From RI-92 sp037384645 (lineage in GTDB: Bacteria > Pseudomonadota > Gammaproteobacteria > UBA6429 > Thiohalophilaceae), in the NCBI GenBank assembly GCA_037384645.1, contig JARRNT010000102.1:1-5285 (forward strand): DNA of 5,285 nucleotides. Direction: 5' to 3'. Numbering within the stretch: the first letter of the stretch is position 1; each line of letters begins with the position of its first letter. Both the position numbers and the translations under genes were made by a program. A model generated the notes under the pieces. The model saw only the letters and a list, made by a program, of their open reading frames with translations, was not told the DNA's origin and searched no databases. Below are positions 1 through 5,285 of this stretch, piece by piece.

Positions 1-286
1 GCTGGCGCAAGGCATGGGTGAGTTGGGCAAAAATCGGGCGCAGGCTGTTGTGCAGTTGCAGGCGTTCCCTGCCCGAATAGCGCGAGCGATTCAACAACCT
101 GAGCTTTTCCAGTAACTGGTGGCTGGCCAGGGTGACATTGCCGATGGGCAATTCACGGGCCCACTGCTCGAGCTGGCGGACCCGCCAGGGCGGGCGTGGC
201 CGTTGCAATGCCAGCAGGGGTACCGGCAGGCTCAGGCTGGGATAAATGTGGGCCAACCCGTCAGCTGAAGGCGCGGATCTGGGCAT
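1..286 (-). CDS. N-terminal part of a hypothetical, possibly PilZ-type protein (gene cut by window edge)
   Basis: This open frame of 95 codons begins with ATG at 286-284 and runs off the left edge, so the C-terminal part and the stop are not visible. The ATG is the first possible ATG start after an in-frame TAA four codons upstream. No good Shine-Dalgarno precedes it. There is no signal peptide or membrane segment, which suggests a cytoplasmic protein. Residues 1-35 are Pro- and Leu-rich. Residues 39-95 look helical and contain LEQWARELPIGN, then QLLEKLRLLNR, then RERLQLHNSLRPIF. From memory, this pattern (W..LP..N....ARQL...L..LNR, then R..LL..LRP) resembles the N-terminal helical region of some gammaproteobacterial PilZ-domain proteins. 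The PilZ domain itself would lie outside the window, so the function is a guess. It is transcribed divergently from the PhnD-like gene. Confidence 0.65.
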   Translation of the reverse strand, partial: MPRSAPSADGLAHIYPSLSLPVPLLALQRPRPPWRVRQLEQWARELPIGNVTLASHQLLEKLRLLNRSRYSGRERLQLHNSLRPIFAQLTHALRQ

Positions 287-527
287 AAGCGATAATTTTT
301 ATTGGTTATTCTGTTGCCCTAAAGTTAGCTTTTACTGGAAATATTGCAAACAAAATATTGATTTTTAGGAGAATTTTGTGTTTCATACGCAATGATGGTG
401 GTTTTTTGCGCTGATCCGGCCGCCACCTTACCTCAGGGAAAGCGCTGGAACTGTAAACCTTGGCTAAAAGTTGTCGATAACTAGAGTTCTAGCAAAATCA
501 TAAAACCATAAAGAGAAGGAGTCTGGA
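287..527. promoter_or_regulatory. AT-rich divergent intergenic region, presumed promoters for both flanking genes
   Basis: This 241-base gap separates the starts of two divergent genes, so promoters for both probably lie here. The part from about 295 to 375 is clearly more AT-rich than the flanking coding DNA. The octamer AAATATTG occurs twice in direct orientation, at 339-346 and 353-360, with a 14-base period. A short palindrome, CTAGA-GT-TCTAG, lies at 481-492. I found no well-matched -35/-10 pair. TTGATT at 358-363 with TTTCAT at 381-386 for the plus strand is a poor match. No riboswitch or tRNA-like structure was recognised. Assignment as regulatory rests on position, not on a clear motif. 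Confidence 0.4.
516..521 (+). promoter_or_regulatory. Ribosome binding site of the PhnD-like gene
   Basis: AAGGAG lies six bases upstream of the ATG at 528. This is a near-consensus Shine-Dalgarno at good spacing, and it fixes the start of the substrate-binding protein. Confidence 0.85.
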
Positions 528-1364
528 ATGCGAAAATGCCGCCTGTCTGTCGTTGGGCTGCTCGTACTCGGCCTGTGGCTGTTCTCGTCGCTGGCATCAG
601 CCCAGGACCTGATTTTGACCGCACCACCACGTGAGAAACCTGCCGCGGGTCAAAAACAATACGGGCCACTGGCTGCGTACCTGACCAAGCTGTTCGGGCA
701 CAAAGTCAAATATGTCTTCCCGGGAAACTGGCTGAAATATCAGCGTGACATGCGTAATGACAAGTACGATATTATTTTTGACGGCCCCCATTTTATCTCC
801 TGGCGTATCCTTCACCTGGGTAACCAGGCTGTGGTCAGGCTGCCGGGCCATCTGCAGTTCTACCTGATGGTGAAAAAGAATGATAATAAAATTAACAATA
901 TTAATGACCTGGTAGCAAAACAGTTCTGCGGTGTGCCACCACCCAACCTTGCCAGCCTTTCAATTATTGCAGCCTTCCCCAATCCGGTTCGCCAGCCGGT
1001 GATCAAGGGCATCCGCGGCGCCGGTAAAGCCGTGTTTGGCGCCTTTATGAAGGGCGAATGCGAGGCGGCGGTACTGCGAACCGCCTACTACAAGCGATTC
1101 CTGACCCAGGCTCAGCGCGACAAGGTCAAGATCGTCTATTCATCGCCTCCTTATCCGAACCAGGGCATCACGGTGAGCAAGCGCGTGACGCCGCGCGAGA
1201 TTAAACTGATGCAACAGGCTCTGACCGTGGGTGACGGAGTCAAGGCGACCGCGCCGATTCTCAAGCGCTTCGGTGGCAAGGCCAAACACTTTATCCCGGC
1301 CAATGACGCGGAATTCAAGGGCATTAACAACCTGCTCGAGGGCGTGATTTTCGGTTGGGAATAA
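528..1364 (+). CDS. PhnD-like periplasmic substrate-binding protein (phosphate/phosphite/phosphonate-type family)
   Basis: This 278-residue protein has a typical Sec signal peptide: Lys/Arg at residues 2-5, a Leu/Val-rich core at about 7-20, and probable cleavage after ASA at residue 25. The mature protein of about 250 residues is the usual size for a periplasmic binding protein. The pattern fits the PhnD-like type II fold: a first strand (DLILTAPPRE, 27-36), a helix with YGPLAAYL (45-52), YDIIFDGPHFISWR (80-93), the hinge region CGVPPPNLASLS (134-145), NPVRQPVI (152-159), and GECEAAVLRTAYYKRF (176-191). The family binds phosphonates, phosphite or other small anions for ABC uptake, or serves as the sensory part of signalling systems. 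No permease or ATPase for uptake lies alongside, so this copy is an orphan here and its ligand is unknown. C134 and C178 are the only cysteines in the mature protein and could form a disulfide. The TAA stop touches the converging barrel gene. Confidence 0.85.
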   Translation: MRKCRLSVVGLLVLGLWLFSSLASAQDLILTAPPREKPAAGQKQYGPLAAYLTKLFGHKVKYVFPGNWLKYQRDMRNDKYDIIFDGPHFISWRILHLGNQAVVRLPGHLQFYLMVKKNDNKINNINDLVAKQFCGVPPPNLASLSIIAAFPNPVRQPVIKGIRGAGKAVFGAFMKGECEAAVLRTAYYKRFLTQAQRDKVKIVYSSPPYPNQGITVSKRVTPREIKLMQQALTVGDGVKATAPILKRFGGKAKHFIPANDAEFKGINNLLEGVIFGWE

Positions 1365-2662
1365 TACCGGATGTTCCAGACTTGATTGAGAAAGCCGCTG
1401 TTTCCATAGCGTTGTGAGTTACGCTTCTCGTCGAACTCAGTGTATTTGCCGCCCTGTAGCAATGTCGCTTTGAAGCGCAGTTCCAGGTTCTGGATACCGG
1501 TATAGATCATTTCCGGCGACAGGGAGTAACTGTGGTCCTGGGTGTTGGCGATCAGGGTCAGGGCCGGGGTGAAGTACAGCCAGTCAAATGGTTCCTTGTT
1601 GCTGACACGCACATACAGGTAGTCTCTACCCGGATTACGAATTAAATACGATTTGGTGCCAATACTGGCCAGGCTGTTGAGCAGGGTCGTGTTGTTACTG
1701 GCACTGGCCGTGTCGACGGCGCTGAAATAGCTTTGCATCTGCTCGGAAGTGTAGCCTGCGCCATTATGATAATACTCGGCGATCAGGGTGGTTTCGTTTT
1801 CGGTCAGGTAACGCAAACCCAGCAACCACTGCTGGGCCGAATGGGCGGTGGTCGTGATCGCGCCGCCACTGCTGACCAGTTGCTGGCTGGTCTCACTCAG
1901 GTAGGCCCACTCGCCGTGCACTTCAAAATTGGTTGCCAGGTTTTTGGAGAAGTCCACGCCATAACGGTAACTGCGGCTGCCCTGGCTGAGATACATCAGG
2001 TCCAGGTCGGTGTCGTGATACAGGGCGTAGAGTTTGAACGCAAAGTTATCGTGATCAGGCAGTCCATAGTCAGAGTTAACCGAGTTGCGCACCGGCAAAT
2101 ACACCGGGGTGAAGGCCAGGGTCTTGAGTGCGCCGCTGTAGCTTTTGATCAGATCGGCAGTGGCCATGGTGTAACCTTCGCGGGCCAGCTCCGGGTCATT
2201 CGGATCCTTGGGGCGCTCGACGAAGCCGACCGGGTTCCAGGCATAACCCTTGCCCCATTTCATGGTCTTCTTGCCCAGCTCCAGGGTGACGCCGGGGTCG
2301 GGCTGGTAGGCCGCGAGGGCTTCGTAGAAGGTACCCTCGTGATCACTGCCAAGTTCGCTACTGTAGGTTTGCCCGTGATAGGTGGCCCAGGCATGCCAGT
2401 GTTCGTGCTTGATGTCGCCGGTCAGTTCCAGCGCTGCGGATTTTTCAGTGACAGTGTCGGGAATCGTGGAGTTTAAAAACAGCAGGCGCGAGGCAACACT
2501 GTCGCGGTTGATGACCTGGTGATCCAGATTGGCCTCGAGGAAGCCAGTGAACTGGTAAGCCTTTTTTTCATAGCTGCCGACATCGAAATTAAACTCCTCG
2601 GCATTCGCCGCGCCGGCCGCTAACAGCAGGCCGGCCAGTGTCAGCGCCCGCAGTGGCTTCAT
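1151..2662 (-). CDS. Outer-membrane beta-barrel protein with abnormal, read-through C-terminus
   Basis: This is the last gene of the operon. Its ATG (2662-2660) overlaps the TGA of the LolA-like gene as ATGA, suggesting translational coupling. A signal peptide covers residues 1-21, with probable cleavage after ANA. The mature part has many amphipathic strands with alternating aromatic residues, such as FTGFLEANLDHQ (38-49) and ALELTGDI (77-84). A Trp/Gly motif, GKKTMKWGKGYAWNP (130-144), is followed by ERPKDPNDPE (149-158). From memory, this resembles barrels encoded beside LolA-like proteins, broadly DUF1302-like. Residues 314-337 are Ser/Ala/Asn-rich and probably a loop. The last recognisable strand is VWNIRYY (428-434). 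W429, I431 and Y433 alternate as in the outer-membrane C-terminal signal, but residue 435 is Ser, not the expected Phe, and no stop follows. The remaining 69 residues are antisense to the PhnD-like gene and look non-native. The real gene end is probably near 1361. It is likely the outer-membrane end of the transport route, with unknown substrate. Confidence 0.8.
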   Translation of the reverse strand: MKPLRALTLAGLLLAAGAANAEEFNFDVGSYEKKAYQFTGFLEANLDHQVINRDSVASRLLFLNSTIPDTVTEKSAALELTGDIKHEHWHAWATYHGQTYSSELGSDHEGTFYEALAAYQPDPGVTLELGKKTMKWGKGYAWNPVGFVERPKDPNDPELAREGYTMATADLIKSYSGALKTLAFTPVYLPVRNSVNSDYGLPDHDNFAFKLYALYHDTDLDLMYLSQGSRSYRYGVDFSKNLATNFEVHGEWAYLSETSQQLVSSGGAITTTAHSAQQWLLGLRYLTENETTLIAEYYHNGAGYTSEQMQSYFSAVDTASASNNTTLLNSLASIGTKSYLIRNPGRDYLYVRVSNKEPFDWLYFTPALTLIANTQDHSYSLSPEMIYTGIQNLELRFKATLLQGGKYTEFDEKRNSQRYGNSGFLNQVWNIRYYSQPKITPSSRLLMPLNSASLAGIKCLALPPKRLRIGAVALTPSPTVRACCISLISRGVTRLLTVMPWFG

Positions 2663-3399
2663 CGCAGGCTTTCAACGCGCGGCAGGAAATTGAGGGTGAA
2701 TACCTCGTCCGGGAAATCACGCTTTTTGATCTTGGCAAACAACATAATGGATTTATAGCCCTTGTACAGGGGGCTGTCGGTGGTCAGCACCGAGGGTCGG
2801 ATGATGCCGCCACCAAAATCTTTTATCTTCGAATAGTGCAGGGTCTTGATCAGCAGGCCACTGGCGGCATAGGCCTCGATCTTGGTCGGAACCAGGCGTT
2901 TTTTATCGACCCACATCTTGAGGCTGTCGTAGGCCACGCTGTTGGAGTTGGCCTTGAGATGCAGCAGGTATTCCTTGCCGCTGCTGTCCATGGAGGTGAC
3001 GTGGTATTCCTCGTGATAATCCAGGCGCAGGATATCCGAGTTGTTAAACACCCCGCCCACCACGGATTGCAGGCTGGTGATGCGCAGGGGTTTGCCGACG
3101 TTGGGGATGTACAGCCACATGTTGTCGCCGACCCGCAGGGTGCTGCGGCCCTTTTCGCTGGGCGGGTCGAGGAACAGCGCGACCATTTTGTCCTTGCCCT
3201 TTTTTACGGTATACAACACGAATTCCTTGCGCGCGCCGTTGGGCTCGATATTGATCAGCTTGCGGTACATTTCGTAGGACTCCGGCTGCAGGTTGCGATC
3301 AACCTTTTTCAGGATCGCTTCGCCGTCCTCGGCATGGCTTACGACACTGACGAGTAAGATCAGTAGAGAAACAAAAAAACGTGAATGACGAACAGACAT
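2659..3399 (-). CDS. LolA-like periplasmic carrier (outer membrane lipoprotein-sorting protein family)
   Basis: This 246-residue exported protein has basic residues at 4-7, a hydrophobic core at about 8-20, and probable signal cleavage after SHA at residue 23. The mature part reads as a run of beta strands, as in the half-barrel LolA/LolB fold that holds acyl chains. The most telling segment is KGRSTLRVGDNMWLYIPN (83-100) followed by LRITSL (105-110) and GGVFNNSD (115-122). This matches the pattern of the LolA-like family usually labelled outer membrane lipoprotein-sorting protein (G...L...D.MW.Y.P, then G..F..SD). It is longer than classical LolA (about 200 residues), and its position between a permease and a barrel argues that it is not housekeeping lolA. 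The probable role is to shuttle a lipid or lipoprotein across the periplasm. The ATG at 3399 has a strong AGGAG eight bases upstream. The TGA stop overlaps the start of the barrel gene by four bases. Confidence 0.85.
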   Translation of the reverse strand: MSVRHSRFFVSLLILLVSVVSHAEDGEAILKKVDRNLQPESYEMYRKLINIEPNGARKEFVLYTVKKGKDKMVALFLDPPSEKGRSTLRVGDNMWLYIPNVGKPLRITSLQSVVGGVFNNSDILRLDYHEEYHVTSMDSSGKEYLLHLKANSNSVAYDSLKMWVDKKRLVPTKIEAYAASGLLIKTLHYSKIKDFGGGIIRPSVLTTDSPLYKGYKSIMLFAKIKKRDFPDEVFTLNFLPRVESLR

Positions 3400-3407
3400 G
3401 GGACAGA

Positions 3408-3412
3408 CTCCT
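3408..3412 (-). promoter_or_regulatory. Ribosome binding site of the LolA-like gene, overlapping the permease stop codon
   Basis: On the minus strand AGGAG lies eight bases before the ATG at 3399. Its first two bases are the last two of the permease's TAG stop (3413-3411). Ribosomes finishing the permease therefore stop on the next gene's Shine-Dalgarno, which favours reinitiation and balanced output. Confidence 0.8.
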
Positions 3413-4658
3413 AAAAATGACGCAGGGCGGTGATCGGGTTCATGCGCGAGGCCTTCCAGGCCGGTTGCAGGCTGGCGAGTACGGCGACCAGCACCACGAT
3501 CAACGAAATGACCAGAATCTCCGTCACGGAAATGGTCGGCTGTAATACCAGGTTGTCCTGGCGCCCGAAGGAAAAGGTGATGGTCTTGGCGTTAATGATC
3601 GCGATCGTGGCGACGCTAATGATGACGCCGATGACAGTGCCCAGGATACCGAGCAGCAGACCCTCGCTGACAAACAGCATCAGGATCCGTGCTGGCGTAG
3701 TGCCGATGGCGGCGATGGTGCCGATCTCGTGAATGCGTTCGTACACCGCCATCAGCATCACGTTCATAATACTGATTAACACGATCGCGACCAGCATGAC
3801 CTTGATAAAGGTATCGAGCATATCGATCATCTTGGCGATGTTGGAAAACGGCGACAGCGCCTCCCAGGTATGCACCTCGAACACCGGTTTGCCCTGGGCA
3901 TTGGTGATCTGGCTGAAATGCTGGCGCATCTTTTTGTAGGCCTTTTCCAGCGAGACCCCTGGCTTGAGTCGGATCGCGATCTCACTGAGCTCCGGCTGCT
4001 GCAGGCGTAACAGGTTGCGGGCATCGTTGATGTCCATGTAGCCGTCGCGGCCGCCGGGGCCGGACACGCCTTCGAGTATCCCGCTGACGGTAAAGGTGTT
4101 GCCGTTGACCGAGCCGTCACGGTTGGTTGCCACCAATACCACTGAGTCGCCGACCTTGACCTTGAGTCCCTTGGCGATCAGTTCCGGGATTACGATCTTG
4201 CCCGGCGCGACCAGGGGCTGCTTGGGGTTACCCTGGATCAGGCGGCCCGGCAACAGCGGGCAGGTGGCGACCTCCTTTTGCGGGTCGATGCCGTTGAGAC
4301 GAATACTGGTGGTCTCCTTGAAGTTACTGAACATGGCGCCGAATTTGAGGCGCGGGCTCCAGGCCGCCACGTCCGGGTCTTTATCCAGGTAGTCTGTGGC
4401 CTTTTTCACCATGGCCGGGGTCATGTTGAGGGTCAGTGGCAGGCTGTCGATGGAGGCGACGTAGCCCTTCTTGTGGATCTGAATATGGCCCAGCATGGCG
4501 TCGGTGATCTGGCCGACCATCAACGCGCGAAATGAACCGGACAGAGAAATAAACAACAGCACCGCGACGATACCGATGGTGATCAGCAGGCTGGTCAGGA
4601 TGGTCCGGCGCTGGTAGCGCAGCAGGTTTTTGGCAGCGATCTTCAGGATATTGATCAT
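3411..4658 (-). CDS. FtsX/MacB-type ABC transporter permease (LolC/LolE-like)
   Basis: This 415-residue inner-membrane protein has the standard four-helix layout of the type VII (MacB/LolCDE) ABC superfamily. A cytoplasmic amphipathic start (MINILKIAAKNLLRYQRRT) leads into the first membrane helix at about 20-42. A large periplasmic domain of the MacB_PCD kind follows at about 45-280. The C-terminal FtsX domain has membrane helices at about 286-306, 327-354 and 379-399. Between the second and third helices lies the family hallmark ERIHEIGTIAAIGTTPARI (307-325), the coupling segment facing the ATPase. The C-terminus NPITALRHF is also typical. Length is normal for LolC/LolE. Such permeases extract lipids or lipoproteins from the membrane, or drive mechanotransmission. 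Only one permease is visible, so a homodimer is likely unless a second lies upstream of the window. The ATG at 4658 overlaps the ATPase stop as ATGA. Confidence 0.92.
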   Translation of the reverse strand: MINILKIAAKNLLRYQRRTILTSLLITIGIVAVLLFISLSGSFRALMVGQITDAMLGHIQIHKKGYVASIDSLPLTLNMTPAMVKKATDYLDKDPDVAAWSPRLKFGAMFSNFKETTSIRLNGIDPQKEVATCPLLPGRLIQGNPKQPLVAPGKIVIPELIAKGLKVKVGDSVVLVATNRDGSVNGNTFTVSGILEGVSGPGGRDGYMDINDARNLLRLQQPELSEIAIRLKPGVSLEKAYKKMRQHFSQITNAQGKPVFEVHTWEALSPFSNIAKMIDMLDTFIKVMLVAIVLISIMNVMLMAVYERIHEIGTIAAIGTTPARILMLFVSEGLLLGILGTVIGVIISVATIAIINAKTITFSFGRQDNLVLQPTISVTEILVISLIVVLVAVLASLQPAWKASRMNPITALRHF

Positions 4659-5285
4659 GCGGCCACCTCCGGTGGGGCAATACGGCCGTCGACCAGGGTA
4701 AAGGTCACTTCCGCTTCGGCCATGACCTTGGGGTCATGGGTCGAGAAGATAAAGGTGGTGGCAAATTTCTCGCGCATGGATTTCATCAGGTCGATGACGC
4801 GATGGGCGGTGGCGCTGTCCAGGTTGGCGGTGGGTTCGTCGGCCAGCACCAGCTTGGAATTGGTTACCAGGGCGCGGGCGATGGCAACGCGCTGTTTCTG
4901 GCCGCCGGATAACTGGTGCGGTTGTTTGCGCGCCTGTTCCAGCATGCCTACGGCATCGAGTAATTCCATGACCCGCTGGCGGCGCTGCTCCGCGTTCCAG
5001 TGCTGGACCATGATCAGGGGGTATTCCACGTTTTCATACACCGATAGCACCGGGATCAGGTTGAAGTCCTGGAACACGAAGCCGATATGGTTGCCGCGGA
5101 AGATGGCGGCCTGGCGCGGGTCCAGTGTACTGACATCGGTACCGACTACGTTCAGGCTGCCGCAGGTCGGCGAGTCGAGACAGCCGATCATGTTGAGCAG
5201 GGTGCTCTTGCCGCTGCCGGAAGGGCCGACGAAACTGACAAAGGCGCCGGGTTCAATACTGAAGGTCGCCTCCTTGATGGCCTCG
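4655..5285 (-). CDS. LolD/MacB-type ABC transporter ATP-binding protein (5' end beyond window)
   Basis: Two hundred and nine codons are visible, ending at TGA 4657-4655. The start lies beyond the right edge, roughly 20-30 codons away if the length is normal for LolD. The open frame continues from position 5284 without interruption, so the internal ATG at 5191 is not the true start. All nucleotide-binding motifs are present in order: Walker A GPSGSGKST (5227-5201), Q-loop VFQDFNLIP (about 5077-5051), signature LSGGQKQRVAIARAL (from 4912), Walker B LVLADEP (4852-4832), D-loop ANLD, and the switch histidine in STHDP. The QDFNLIPVLSVYENVEYPL segment is typical of the LolD/MacB/FtsE group. It should hydrolyse ATP on the cytoplasmic face of the permease encoded directly downstream, with which it shares a four-base ATGA overlap. 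Nothing suggests loss of activity. Confidence 0.93.
   Translation of the reverse strand, partial: EAIKEATFSIEPGAFVSFVGPSGSGKSTLLNMIGCLDSPTCGSLNVVGTDVSTLDPRQAAIFRGNHIGFVFQDFNLIPVLSVYENVEYPLIMVQHWNAEQRRQRVMELLDAVGMLEQARKQPHQLSGGQKQRVAIARALVTNSKLVLADEPTANLDSATAHRVIDLMKSMREKFATTFIFSTHDPKVMAEAEVTFTLVDGRIAPPEVAA
4666..4670 (-). promoter_or_regulatory. Ribosome binding site of the permease gene, inside the ATPase coding end
   Basis: GGAGG on the minus strand lies seven bases before the permease ATG at 4658 and is embedded in the last codons of the ATPase (Pro-Glu-Val). It supports the start chosen at the ATGA overlap. Confidence 0.75.

Noticed and set aside
367..396. AGGAG followed by GTG at 378 as a possible leader peptide
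   Set aside because: The frame reaches TGA after five codons, and no attenuator-like hairpins follow. It is probably coincidental.
392..484. A 30-codon plus-strand frame beginning ATG ATG GTG in the intergenic region
   Set aside because: It has no suitably spaced Shine-Dalgarno, the nearest AGGAG (367-371) being about 20 bases away. It has no recognisable protein character, and chance frames of this size are common.
1358..1366. A single-base frameshift as the explanation for the barrel's odd end
   Set aside because: I tried the other two reading frames after the RYY codons, and neither gives Phe followed promptly by a stop. Substitution or recombination explains the end better than one inserted or deleted base.
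1386..1420. Possible hairpin CGCT...AGCG as a terminator
   Set aside because: The stem is only four base pairs with no T-run, and it lies inside the barrel coding sequence.
1733..2476. Long plus-strand open frame of about 247 codons opposite the barrel gene
   Set aside because: It lies wholly antisense to a well-supported gene, lacks a good ribosome binding site, and has a low-complexity Gly/Val/Gln-rich translation typical of an antisense shadow.
2638..3357. Long plus-strand open frame of about 239 codons opposite the LolA-like gene
   Set aside because: The minus strand has a signal peptide, a strong ribosome binding site, operon context and family motifs. The plus-strand translation has none of these.
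5189..5191. Internal ATG as the start of the ATPase gene
   Set aside because: It lies downstream of Walker A (GPSGSGKST at 5227-5201), which is in the same uninterrupted frame. Starting there would remove the ATP-binding loop.

Overview
The window looks like chromosomal DNA from a Gram-negative bacterium, most likely a gammaproteobacterium. It encodes an inner-membrane ABC transporter, a periplasmic protein and an outer-membrane beta-barrel. Base composition is moderately GC-rich, with genes packed tightly on the minus strand. I cannot name a genus from the sequence alone.

Layout, left to right. (1) Positions 1-286, minus strand: the first 95 codons of a gene running off the left edge, tentatively an N-terminal region found in some PilZ-type (c-di-GMP-related) proteins. 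(2) Positions 287-527: an AT-rich divergent intergenic region with a good ribosome binding site at its right end, short repeats and no convincing promoter. (3) Positions 528-1364, plus strand: an exported PhnD-like periplasmic substrate-binding protein with no transporter genes beside it. (4) Positions 5285-1151, minus strand: a compact four-gene operon read right to left. It encodes a LolD/MacB-type ATPase (start beyond the right edge), an FtsX/MacB-type permease, a LolA-like periplasmic protein and an outer-membrane beta-barrel protein. Two of the three junctions are ATGA stop/start overlaps. At the third, the Shine-Dalgarno of the LolA-like gene overlaps the permease stop codon.

Together the operon encodes a plausible trans-envelope lipid or lipoprotein trafficking route. 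The ATPase and permease would extract a hydrophobic substrate from the inner membrane, the LolA-like protein would carry it across the periplasm, and the barrel would be the outer-membrane component. It resembles Lol but has one visible permease and a barrel instead of the LolB lipoprotein. The substrate is not evident.

The most unusual spot is the convergent junction near 1361. The barrel's recognisable last beta-strand ends exactly at the stop codon of the PhnD-like gene, without the expected terminal Phe and stop. The minus frame then runs about 210 bases antisense through the PhnD-like gene. This may be a decayed or recombined gene end, an assembly artefact, or a real antisense overlap. 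No ordinary RNA genes, insertion sequences, CRISPR arrays or convincing rho-independent terminators were seen.
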